Of a stretch of 27,398 nucleotides of DNA, positions 1-7,429 are shown piece after piece (position 1 is the stretch's first letter; every line of letters begins with the position of its first letter). The stretch lies in the NCBI GenBank assembly GCA_964632485.1, contig CAZWDO010000002.1:320033-347430 (forward strand). Direction: 5' to 3'. The notes beneath the pieces were generated by a model, which did not search any database, was not told the origin of the DNA, and saw only the letters and a list, made by a program, of their open reading frames with translations. Position numbers and translations under genes: made by a program. Source of the stretch: CAZWDO01 sp964632485 [NCBI: uncultured bacterium] (GTDB lineage: Bacteria > JAGOEH01).

Positions 1-681
1 ATTGAGAAGATTAAAAAGAAAAAACCGGTCGTTATATCCCAGGGATGGCTGGCCGCTTCCGGGGGATATTGGCTTTCCATGTATGGTTCCCGCATCTTTG
101 CAACTCCCTTTACAATCACTGGTTCGATCGGAGTGATTGGCGGATGGTTCTATAATAGCGGCTTAAAAGAAAAGCTTCACTTGACCAATGATAAAGTCAG
201 CATTGGCCAACATGCGGATTTGATGCACGGCACGACGTTTCCGTTTTTAGGCCGTTTACCGGATCGTAATCTCAATGATATTGAACGAAATCGTATTAAA
301 ACTATGATTTTAGATATGTATCAACAATTTATGAAAAAGGTTTCACGTGGACGTAACCTGCAATTCGATAAAGTGGAAGAGATCGCCCAGGGGCGGGTTT
401 GGACCGGTTACCAGGCTTTATCCAGAGGGCTGATCGATGAGCAGGGTTCGCTTTTCGATGCCATAGACGCGGCGCGTTTGCTGGCTAAAGTTCCTGCTTG
501 CCATTTTAGTGTAAAAGAGTATCATAAACCCGGCTGGAATGCCTGGGATTTAATACGTCTAAGATACCCGGCAACCCAGGAAATGATAACTCATCCCGAT
601 TATCAATATTGGAAATTTAGAATCGAAAAAAACGGCAATCCACTAATTATGCTACCGGAGCTTTATCAATTATCGTACTAA
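1..681 (+). CDS. SppA-like signal peptide peptidase (protease IV family), 5' truncated by window edge
   Basis: The reading frame is open from base 1 to the stop at 679-681, so only the C-terminal 226 residues are visible. The segment PVVIS..WLAASGGYWLS, followed by FATPFTITGSIGVIGG, is the signature of the S49 SppA family. The Ser of AASGGY (codon 20 of the visible part) corresponds to the nucleophile, and TGSIGV follows at the family's usual distance. Family members are membrane-anchored serine proteases that degrade cleaved signal peptides in the cell envelope. The catalytic Lys would lie in the missing N-terminal half if this is the two-domain form. The C-terminal segment GRVWTGYQALSRGLIDEQGS is also typical of SppA. 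The gene converges on the minus-strand operon that ends at 790, with about 108 bp between them and no clear terminator. Whether it is full-length SppA or a short SohB/SppA36-type protein cannot be told from this fragment. Confidence 0.9.
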   Translation: MEKIKKKKPVVISQGWLAASGGYWLSMYGSRIFATPFTITGSIGVIGGWFYNSGLKEKLHLTNDKVSIGQHADLMHGTTFPFLGRLPDRNLNDIERNRIKTMILDMYQQFMKKVSRGRNLQFDKVEEIAQGRVWTGYQALSRGLIDEQGSLFDAIDAARLLAKVPACHFSVKEYHKPGWNAWDLIRLRYPATQEMITHPDYQYWKFRIEKNGNPLIMLPELYQLSY

Positions 682-789
682 ACGATTAGAAGGGTTTTTT
701 ATTCAGGATTGGTTATGTCTGACAGACGTAAAAATTAAGCGATGGATCGCTGAAATGGAAATGAACCGATAAACAAAGCCTGTTGAACT

Positions 790-2670
790 TTAGCTGAATA
801 TGAAACCTTTTTCTTTGAATAGGCGAGTACAGGCTTCAACGGCGCGGGAATCAAATTTTTCTCCTGCCCAACGGTTTATTTCTTGCAGAGCTTTATCGAT
901 GCCTAAACTGGGTCGATAGGGTCGAAAATTTGTAATCGCTTCGACTACGTCCGCTACGCAAATGATTTTAGCTTCAATTAAAATGCAATCGCTTGTGAGC
1001 CCCAGGGGATATCCGGAACCATCCAGCTTTTCATGGTGTTGGTGAACGATTTGAGCGATAGGCCAGGGGAATTCGATGGGACTGAGAATTTCGCTGGCTG
1101 TTTGGGGATGAAGCTGAATAATCATGAATTCGGCCTGGCTAAGCCGTCCCGGTTTTGATAAAATCTCGGCGGGTACAATTACTTTTCCCAGATCATGAAT
1201 AGTTCCGGCTAAGCGGATCACTTCAATTGTTTCCTCGCTTAGCCCCATTTCTGATGCGATGGCAGCGGCGAGTTCCGCTACACGTCGCTGATGGCCGGCC
1301 GTATAAGGATCCCGCTTTTCAATTGTCAGAGACATGGCCCGGATGGTGTTATGCAGAATCGTTTCCATCCGTATCAATGAAGATTGCAACTCGGTTTCGG
1401 CTTTGACGCGGGCGTCAACTTCTCGTTTGAGTTCCCGGTTAGCCTGTTCCATGGCTTCCGCCCGCGCTTCGATCAGTTTCACGCGTGTGCGGTTTTCTTC
1501 TGCCGTTTTGAGTTCTGTGATGTCAAAAGAAAATCCGACTACTCCATATATTTTTTCATTTTCATCGGTCATAAAATCCAGATAAAAGAGAAGTGTTTTG
1601 TTCAGGACGCTTAACTCAAAAGATGATGATACCCCCTGCAGGGCCATCCGATGTCCCTCCAAAGGAAGAGTTCCAAATTGATCTTCGGGAAAAATTTCAT
1701 CAACGGATTTATTGATCCAATATTTTCCTTCTCCTCCAATGAGGTATAGCTGAGTTCCGTTTAAAGAATTAAGCGATAGCTCAAGGTCGGTTGTCCAGAG
1801 TAATGCCGGAATATGATCGATTATAATTTTTAAGCGCGCTTCTTTTTCCCGCAGGATTTGTTCGGTTTTTTTAAGTTTTTCAAAATCCAGACTCTTTTCA
1901 CGCGCCAACTGCATTAATGACGTTTTATTTTCGATGAGTTCACGGATTCGTTCGATATACAGATAATTTCTATCTTCAATTTGAAGAGAATGGATATAGA
2001 GATGTATTTCTTCGGAATCGGGTAAGATTTCTGTCCAGATTTCTGAACGGCGGTACTGTTGGTTGGATTCGTCCGATATTGAAGGGGAGTTGTAAATAAA
2101 GTGATCGATAAAGGGGAATCTTTCAGCCAATAAAATTACCGAGTTCTGGGCCTCTTCCGGTCCCAGGAGTTGAGTGAACCAGGAAGGAATCGAACGCAAG
2201 GGTTGAAATCTGCCTTCACCCAGATTTTCAAACAAAACGATCTCAAGGGTATCAATCATTTTACCACAAATGATATCGTCTTTCAATTTTTGATAACGAT
2301 CATCTAAATACTTCGTTTCGTTCCAGCGTTGCAGGAGCTCTCGCATGCTATTATCATTAATACCCGTATCAGACAAAAGAATCCATGTGGTGTCTATTCC
2401 CTGGATTAAATGGATATCCAGATAGTAATCAGAACTAATCTGCATATTGGGTAAGACCAACGTTGGCGTGGTCAACGGGATTAATCCCTCAAAAAAAGGG
2501 AGTTTATCGCTTAGAAGAGTCCCTTTTTCAAGTGGAGGAATTTCAAAATCGCTCATATTATCGCTTAAATTTAAAATAATTCCCGTTTCATCCAATTCGA
2601 TAAAGCCGGGTAAAGTGAATAGATATTTTTTTTGGAGCAAATAATCCAGAATCAGATCGGGATATGCCAT
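790..2670 (-). CDS. PAS-like sensor / HD-GYP domain protein, predicted cyclic di-GMP phosphodiesterase
   Basis: A 626-residue soluble protein with no signal peptide or membrane segment. Residues ~15-110 (LDETGIILNLS ... LPFFEGLIPL ... TTWILLSDTG) look like a PAS-type sensor, and ~135-250 may be a second one. Residues ~255-280 and ~395-435 are charged, probably helical linkers. Residues ~280-390 form a clearer PAS domain (IIDHIPALLWTTD ... YGVVGFSFDITELK). The C-terminal ~190 residues are a complete HD-GYP domain: GHQRRVAELA, the metal-binding H492-D493 in HDLGK, HHE at 545-547, DGSGYP at 550-555 and a later CVADVVEAI. HD-GYP enzymes hydrolyse cyclic di-GMP to pGpG or GMP, and all the expected metal-site residues appear intact. 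The gene starts 1 bp after the GTPase stop, so it is probably translationally coupled and last in the operon. I infer that it is the output of the GTPase module. The ligand sensed is unknown. Confidence 0.9.
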   Translation of the reverse strand: MAYPDLILDYLLQKKYLFTLPGFIELDETGIILNLSDNMSDFEIPPLEKGTLLSDKLPFFEGLIPLTTPTLVLPNMQISSDYYLDIHLIQGIDTTWILLSDTGINDNSMRELLQRWNETKYLDDRYQKLKDDIICGKMIDTLEIVLFENLGEGRFQPLRSIPSWFTQLLGPEEAQNSVILLAERFPFIDHFIYNSPSISDESNQQYRRSEIWTEILPDSEEIHLYIHSLQIEDRNYLYIERIRELIENKTSLMQLAREKSLDFEKLKKTEQILREKEARLKIIIDHIPALLWTTDLELSLNSLNGTQLYLIGGEGKYWINKSVDEIFPEDQFGTLPLEGHRMALQGVSSSFELSVLNKTLLFYLDFMTDENEKIYGVVGFSFDITELKTAEENRTRVKLIEARAEAMEQANRELKREVDARVKAETELQSSLIRMETILHNTIRAMSLTIEKRDPYTAGHQRRVAELAAAIASEMGLSEETIEVIRLAGTIHDLGKVIVPAEILSKPGRLSQAEFMIIQLHPQTASEILSPIEFPWPIAQIVHQHHEKLDGSGYPLGLTSDCILIEAKIICVADVVEAITNFRPYRPSLGIDKALQEINRWAGEKFDSRAVEACTRLFKEKGFIFS

Positions 2671-2671
2671 T

Positions 2672-3169
2672 TCATGGTTCCATCATTGCTTGAACCAGCA
2701 TTTGAAAGGCTTCTTCAACCCCCACGCCGCTTTTCGCGCTGGTTGTTAAAACCGTCCAGTTTTTCTTTTTCAAATCATCCATTATTTCCGTATCGAATTC
2801 CCATTCCTCAGTCAGATCATATTTATTGAGGAGTAAAATAAAAGGAACGGGGCCCATGGTTTTAATAGCCAGCTCATGCAATTGAAATGCGCTGGAGAGA
2901 GTATGTTTGCGGGTGCCGTCAACGACCATAAAGAAGGCGGAGGCGCCTAACAGATAAGTAGTCTGAACCTTCTGGAAATCATCCTCGCCATGGATGTCCC
3001 ACAAGATCAAATTAATGGGTTGTTCCCGCCATAACACTTGTTTTTGATCGATTTTTACTCCAATTGTGGTATGGTATTTTTCAGAAAAAATACTTCTTAC
3101 ATAGCGCTGGACCAAACTGGTTTTTCCAACGGCAAAAGAACCCAACATGCAAATTTTTTTCTTGATCAT
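2672..3169 (-). CDS. Ras-superfamily small GTPase (bacterial Rab/Rup-like)
   Basis: A 165-residue single-domain GTPase with all five G motifs: P-loop GSFAVGKTS (10-18), switch I Thr in HTTIG (34-37), switch II WDIHGED (57-63), base-recognition NKYD (115-118) and TSAK (143-146). Its size and motifs place it in the Ras/Rab/MglA-like superfamily rather than the translation or Era-type GTPases. Position 62, which matches Ras Gln61, is Glu, so intrinsic hydrolysis may be slow or depend on a partner. There is no C-terminal Cys motif for lipidation, as expected for bacterial members. Its ATG overlaps the upstream stop as ATGA (3166-3169), and its own stop is 1 bp from the HD-GYP start. This suggests equimolar production with the upstream membrane protein, a candidate regulator, and the downstream HD-GYP protein, a candidate effector. 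No role can be assigned from sequence alone. Confidence 0.93.
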   Translation of the reverse strand: MIKKKICMLGSFAVGKTSLVQRYVRSIFSEKYHTTIGVKIDQKQVLWREQPINLILWDIHGEDDFQKVQTTYLLGASAFFMVVDGTRKHTLSSAFQLHELAIKTMGPVPFILLLNKYDLTEEWEFDTEIMDDLKKKNWTVLTTSAKSGVGVEEAFQMLVQAMMEP

Positions 3170-4878
3170 GGTTCAGCATCCTTTTTTTGGAGAATAATGA
3201 CAATTCGGCGATTCTTATCTGAGTCTTTGATATTAAAAATTGGCTGAGTCGATCCTTTGGCCTCAATTTGAAAAATAAGCTGGGGAAAATCCGTTTCAAT
3301 ATAATCTCTCAGGAAATTTTGAGCGCGGCGCCGACTTAAATTCTGATTTAGAGTTTCACTTCCTGTTTTATCTGTATGACCTTCAATTATAAACGCATAC
3401 TCATTCGAATTGGGCAACTTGAGAAATTCAGTAATCAGTCGCTTAATTTCTTGAATTTCAATTTCCTGACCATCCAGCGGGATACTCTGATTTTGAGGGT
3501 AATATATAGGGTGTGATGGCAGGCGTTTGATTATCGAATCCGATTCGGAAGAGATAGTATTTATAATAAAGTAGGAAATTCCCGGAATAGCGGCGCATTT
3601 CAGAGAGGCCTGGTCCCACCATTCCTGCGTGGCATTTCCGCTCAAAACCAGCGTATCGCCCCGCATTTCAAGCGTAACCGTAACGGGAGGGTCCAGCCGG
3701 GCGCGAATAGTTTGTAATAAAACGGAGGGTTCGAGAGAAAGATAAGCCTGCCAATCCCATTTGATTTCCGCGGGAATGAAAGAATGGGCGATTGAATCGG
3801 GGATTCGGGCTTCAATCGAGCGATCTTTGAGTCCGTGAATATAATAATGGCCATCCCGGTAACCACTCTCTGTGATTCGTAAACCCGGATATTGATGCAA
3901 CTTCTGGATCAATTGGTTAAATTGATAACGATAATAGTAGCGATAACCTCCCCAGAAAATAATACCACTTAAAATCAGAGCGATCATAACCCAGGCCAGA
4001 ATCGGTTTACGATGAGTTTCATCTTTCAATTGGTACTGGAGACAAGGAGTCAGTAAATCGCGATGCTCTTCGAATATAGCGGTCTCACCGTTAAACTGGT
4101 TAAGTTCATTGTAAAAATGTTGATGGATGTTTTCCAGTGACGAGCGAAAAGTAGTCCGCAATTCCAATGGCGCATCACCCCGAATAACCGATGCCAGAAG
4201 CGCCGCCGGGCCCTGTTCAATCCATACGCTCAGTTCACCCACCTGGATTGTTTCCAATTGTTCGTCATTTTTAATTTTGAACGAGTCGTGGACAAAATCC
4301 TGTATGGCTTTCAACATTCCGGAAATCATATCCCCCTCATCATTGACACCCAGGGTACTCTGTTGCGCCAGTAATAAGCCGGTTCCTCGATGGATCAGAA
4401 AAACTTGTTCCACTCTGAAGGCCAGGCTTTTTAACATAACGATCTCAGCGTAGGATCGACCCGTCAGCAAGGCTTCGATTCGCCATGAAATTCCCTTGAA
4501 GGTGAATATGTTTTCTAAGGAATGATTGAATGACTGTAGCATTGATTTGAAGTTTTCCGATACGGCCCGGCGAATGACCGATCCAATCATGGGATACATG
4601 GCTTCAATGAGGGGACGCGGGTTCTTTTTTATACTATAATGAATGGTTTGTTCAATAATTGGCGATATTATTTCCGTCAAGCGCTGATCGTTATTCCGGC
4701 ATAATTCCAAGGCATCCGCCAAAATGACGCTGACTTTTTGCGCTAATTGTTCCGGTTGATTGATAGCTTGATCCAGCGCATCGAATTGGTCCTGATTGGG
4801 AACCTTCAATAAACGATGGAGTTCCTCAAGTGAAGGGTCGTTCATCATTGCATCAGTCGCTATCCTGGGCGCTATCAT
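3166..4878 (-). CDS. Membrane protein with roadblock/longin-like cytosolic domain and OmpA-like peptidoglycan-binding C-terminus
   Basis: 570 residues with one membrane segment (~293-311, ILAWVMIALILSGIIFWGG). The N-terminal 290 residues have no signal peptide and should be cytosolic. Within them ~152-262 (FRVEQVFLIHRGTGLLLA ... GMLKAIQDFVHDSF ... LSVWIEQGPAALLASVIRG) has the alternating strand/helix pattern of roadblock/LC7 or longin domains, folds known to bind small GTPases. After the membrane helix, ~320-440 contains a BON-like stretch (VTLEMRGDTLVLSGNA). Residues ~495-566 form an OmpA-like domain (EGHTDKTGSETLNQNLSRRRA ... NRRIVII) that should bind peptidoglycan in the periplasm. The sequence motif VEQVFLIHR is one I remember from other bacterial OmpA-family proteins, so the family is probably not unique. 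The ATG at 4878 lies inside the preceding gene. Met11 (4848) or Met12 (4845) is an alternative start, neither with a strong ribosome binding site. Confidence 0.88.
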   Translation of the reverse strand: MIAPRIATDAMMNDPSLEELHRLLKVPNQDQFDALDQAINQPEQLAQKVSVILADALELCRNNDQRLTEIISPIIEQTIHYSIKKNPRPLIEAMYPMIGSVIRRAVSENFKSMLQSFNHSLENIFTFKGISWRIEALLTGRSYAEIVMLKSLAFRVEQVFLIHRGTGLLLAQQSTLGVNDEGDMISGMLKAIQDFVHDSFKIKNDEQLETIQVGELSVWIEQGPAALLASVIRGDAPLELRTTFRSSLENIHQHFYNELNQFNGETAIFEEHRDLLTPCLQYQLKDETHRKPILAWVMIALILSGIIFWGGYRYYYRYQFNQLIQKLHQYPGLRITESGYRDGHYYIHGLKDRSIEARIPDSIAHSFIPAEIKWDWQAYLSLEPSVLLQTIRARLDPPVTVTLEMRGDTLVLSGNATQEWWDQASLKCAAIPGISYFIINTISSESDSIIKRLPSHPIYYPQNQSIPLDGQEIEIQEIKRLITEFLKLPNSNEYAFIIEGHTDKTGSETLNQNLSRRRAQNFLRDYIETDFPQLIFQIEAKGSTQPIFNIKDSDKNRRIVIILQKKDAEP

Positions 4879-5401
4879 TGTTTAATCTCAGTACTATATC
4901 GGTCAACATGGCCGCTAAGTCCTTGCGATCAGTTTTTTTATCCGTCAGATTTGCAATTTCATCATCCAGACGGGTCCGAATTTGCTGATAAGATGACTTG
5001 TTTTCATTACTGAGCTGTTTACCCTGGTCCATTATCAATTGCCGAATTTCGCGTTGAAATTGGATTGAATCATCGATTTGCTTGCTGAGACGACTATTGC
5101 CATTGTCGATCGCCTCTTGAAGCTTTCGTTCCTTTTCCTGCCGGTCCGTCTGTTCGTTTTTTAATTGGTTCCCGACCAGACCGATTTGATTTTTAATAAA
5201 ATCTTCAAGGTTTTTGAACATTTGCTGTTGTTCCTGGTGATATCGATTCAGTTCCTGATTGACGCGTTCTTCTAATTTTATCAATCGTTTTTCCGTATCG
5301 CGCATAGCTCCTCCGAAGAGCAGCTCCCTGACTTGATTGATTCCATCAGGACCCGTTTCATTCAGGGAGTTTTCTTCGGATTGATGGTTTTTTTCTTTCA
5401 T
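4853..5401 (-). CDS. Coiled-coil protein, first gene of the GTPase operon
   Basis: I chose the ATG at 5401 (182 residues) because AAGGAGGC lies 6-13 bases upstream of it. A longer in-frame start at 5449 would fall at about the predicted transcription start and has no such site. The protein is highly charged, rich in Gln, Glu, Lys and Arg, and lacks a signal peptide or membrane segment. Residues from ~25 to ~160 (RELLFGGAMRDTEKRLIKLEERV onward) read as nearly continuous helix with heptad-like spacing, so a long coiled coil is likely. It ends with KTDRKDLAAMLTDIVLRL, a pattern I recall at the C-termini of similar coiled-coil proteins found next to OmpA-like genes. It overlaps the OmpA-like gene by ~26 bp if that gene starts at 4878. 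A scaffold or adaptor role for the membrane protein or GTPase is inference. No enzymatic motif is visible. Confidence 0.85.
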   Translation of the reverse strand: MKEKNHQSEENSLNETGPDGINQVRELLFGGAMRDTEKRLIKLEERVNQELNRYHQEQQQMFKNLEDFIKNQIGLVGNQLKNEQTDRQEKERKLQEAIDNGNSRLSKQIDDSIQFQREIRQLIMDQGKQLSNENKSSYQQIRTRLDDEIANLTDKKTDRKDLAAMLTDIVLRLNNDSAQDSD

Positions 5402-5450
5402 GGAATTGCCTCCTTCATTATAGAGTAAAGGGTTGAATAATCTTATCAAT

Positions 5451-5479
5451 ATTATACGTCAATTAAAAGAGTTTGTCAA
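5451..5479 (-). promoter_or_regulatory. Perfect consensus sigma-70-type promoter for the GTPase operon
   Basis: On the minus strand TTGACA (5474-5479) and TATAAT (5451-5456) are separated by exactly 17 bases, matching the consensus at all 12 positions. Transcription should start near 5444, giving a leader of ~43 nt that carries the AAGGAGG site of the coiled-coil gene. The spacing, exact match and position make this the best promoter in the window, and it implies strong or constitutive transcription of the four-gene operon. No operator is evident. Confidence 0.85.
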
Positions 5480-5542
5480 ATTTTTTTTTTAGTTTGAAAA
5501 ATCCGTTGAACGCCGGTATGTTTTTTATGGTTCATTCGCTAA

Positions 5543-5728
5543 ATGGCGCCAAAGCATAATGGCTGTCATTATGCCAAAAAATTGTTGTCAAAGATCATTA
5601 GAGAAATGATGGCTCCGGGGAAGGTGGCGCGGTCGCTGTTCGAAGCGTATTATGCAGATGATCTGAGCCCTGGGGCTATAGAATTGATAACCGCTGTGGA
5701 CTGGCGACGATTACGGACTATCGCGTGA
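5543..5728 (+). pseudogene. Fragment resembling the N-terminus of Rpn/YhgA-like recombination-promoting nuclease
   Basis: A 61-codon frame whose middle part (KVARSLFEAYYADDLSPG, then AVDWRRLRTIA) resembles the first ~50 residues of the Rpn/YhgA-like PD-(D/E)XK family, which typically reads F(S/D)xPExxxxLLxxYLPxEL...LDWxTLxL. The frame ends where the nuclease core should begin, and no continuation in another frame is obvious to me. There is no convincing ribosome binding site. I treat it as a truncated relic; the family assignment rests on pattern memory and is tentative. Confidence 0.35.
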
Positions 5729-5895
5729 ATGGGTAGCGGCGTAAAGGTATATCTCAAAAGTCATGAAAATAATCTCTGCTTTTTTCACTTGACATTTCAA
5801 CAAGACACACCTATATCAAATTGAAGCGTAACTTTGATGTACCGAAATACGATCGCGCCGATCCACTAATCAAACTCTTGGAGGGAAGAATGGCT

Positions 5896-7428
5896 CTATA
5901 AAAAAAGAAAAAAAATAAAACGGAAAGACAAATGCAATCCATTATCCCAAAAAAGTCCATTCAGAAAAATGACCCCGGGCAAAGTCAGCGCGATCAGGTT
6001 GGAAAGATTCAAAGATTCCTGGCTATGAAATATTTGTTTTAGCTTTTTATACAAAATATAGATCAATACGCCCAGCCATAGAATTCCCGCCATCCCCCTT
6101 TCCACCATGAAAGTCAGCCAATAATTATCTGCTACGTCATAATAGTTTCCTTTACCGAGAAAGGGGACATAATATTCCTGGTAATTTTGGGCATAGTGGC
6201 TGTAATTGCCTGAGCCGACTCCCCATACAGGATGCTGACTGAAAATTTGAGCGCCAATTTTCCATTGAATCATGCGATGCTGAACATCGAAATCGGAGCT
6301 GTATGTAAGACCGACAATTACCGATAGCGCGAACAGCGCGATAAATATCCGCCAAAGTTTCAACGAATGGCTGTAAAAAAATTTCCAGTGGCGGGGAAGG
6401 TGCTGAAGCGTAACGATTGGAATGAAAATCAGACTGGCGGCCACCCAGGGCGATGTTGTCTGGCAACGGTAAAGCGCATAAAAGAGGATCGATAGGGAAG
6501 ATACGCCCCCAGTTGTTTTTATGACTTGGGCAAAGGCCGGTAATCGCTTTGTTTTTTTATAGAGGGATATCTGTTGACGCATCCGCATTATCAACCAAAT
6601 AACCAGGCCGGGGATAATTGTAGCGATCAGGCTGCCACGCATACTATCATTGCCGAATGCCGAACCGGGGGAAAAATGTCGGTAAACCACCAATAAACGG
6701 GGGTTAAGTTCCAAATTGCGCTGCCATAATCTTTCAAAAACGGCTGGTTCGCCAAAAAATTGGACTGCCAGTCCATACACGGCGACAAAGAAAACCAGCC
6801 CGAGATAATATCGAATGAGATGAACCCGATCGGTTAATGATTCCCGGGTAATAAAATATAGAAATAGTATCCAACAACCGGTGAATTCATAATAGAACCA
6901 GTAGGAGACAGACCGGGCTAATGGAAATGTCTGCAGAGCGGAAATAAATCCTCCCGCCCACCATATTATAAGCGCCGGGATAAAAAAAGAATGGCGCTGA
7001 AATAACGGTTTTCTTCCCCATCGGATTGCGTAAAGGCTCCAAAGGGAAATCCAGAGCAAAGGCAACAGCCGCTGATAGGGGATTGTCAATGAACTGATTT
7101 CCAGGGGGGGGAGAAATTGATAGGGAATCAGACATAAAAACGCCAATAACAGTTTTAAACATCCGTTGGGTGTGAAGACCCATTGATAGACATAGTGTAA
7201 AAATCCAAAAAATCGGGATGATCTAAATATTGCAACAAAATTGGCAAGAAAACTTTCTTTCCAAACATGAGCCAGTAAAGATGCTGATGTCGGTAATGGA
7301 CGAATGGTTCGAAAAACAAGGCTTAATCTTAGAATTTGAAGAAGATGTTGCGCCAATGGAAAGACAATAGAGGCCTCCAGAGTCTGGCGCCGGAAAATTC
7401 GTTCCATTATCAAGCGGGCGCTGGTCAT
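5896..7428 (-). CDS. O-antigen ligase / polymerase-like membrane protein (Wzy_C type)
   Basis: The ATG at 7428 (510 residues) follows the miaA stop codon after a single base. A TTG seven codons upstream is possible but less likely. The protein has about ten or more hydrophobic helices, for example LLLAFLCLIPYQFLPP and FFIPALIIWWAGGFISAL. A large soluble loop before the last helices carries HPVWGVGSGNYSHYAQNY and YDVADNYWLTFMVERGMAG. The G(V/x)G(x)G(x)-N/Y ... N(x)YL pattern is characteristic of the Wzy_C domain shared by WaaL ligases and O-antigen/exopolysaccharide polymerases. It would act in the inner membrane on undecaprenyl-linked glycans. Ligase and polymerase cannot be separated by sequence alone. 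It is last in an operon with a sugar epimerase, mutL and miaA, so its co-transcription with DNA repair and tRNA modification genes looks like genomic convenience rather than function. Confidence 0.85.
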   Translation of the reverse strand: MTSARLIMERIFRRQTLEASIVFPLAQHLLQILRLSLVFRTIRPLPTSASLLAHVWKESFLANFVAIFRSSRFFGFLHYVYQWVFTPNGCLKLLLAFLCLIPYQFLPPLEISSLTIPYQRLLPLLWISLWSLYAIRWGRKPLFQRHSFFIPALIIWWAGGFISALQTFPLARSVSYWFYYEFTGCWILFLYFITRESLTDRVHLIRYYLGLVFFVAVYGLAVQFFGEPAVFERLWQRNLELNPRLLVVYRHFSPGSAFGNDSMRGSLIATIIPGLVIWLIMRMRQQISLYKKTKRLPAFAQVIKTTGGVSSLSILFYALYRCQTTSPWVAASLIFIPIVTLQHLPRHWKFFYSHSLKLWRIFIALFALSVIVGLTYSSDFDVQHRMIQWKIGAQIFSQHPVWGVGSGNYSHYAQNYQEYYVPFLGKGNYYDVADNYWLTFMVERGMAGILWLGVLIYILYKKLKQIFHSQESLNLSNLIALTLPGVIFLNGLFWDNGLHLSFRFIFFLFL

Positions 7429-7429
7429 G

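Larger units (their letters stand above)
5402..5895. other. 494-bp intergenic region: promoter plus gene debris
   Basis: Apart from the minus-strand promoter at 5451-5479, this region contains a short Rpn-like reading frame (5543-5728) and a second plus-strand promoter-like pair, TTGACA (5789-5794) and TATATC after 17 bases. Just beyond is a terminal coding remnant that runs in frame to TAA at about 5898-5900 and reads L-K-R-N-F-D-V-P-K-Y-D-R-A-D-P-L-I-K-L-L. The remnant has no plausible start and I do not recognise it. The region looks like the decayed remains of at least one gene between two minus-strand operons. Confidence 0.5.

Noticed and set aside
738-751. AGCGAT-GG-ATCGCT palindrome between the peptidase and HD-GYP genes
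   Set aside because: A 2-nt loop is too small for a stable hairpin and there is no U-run, so I do not call it a terminator or operator.
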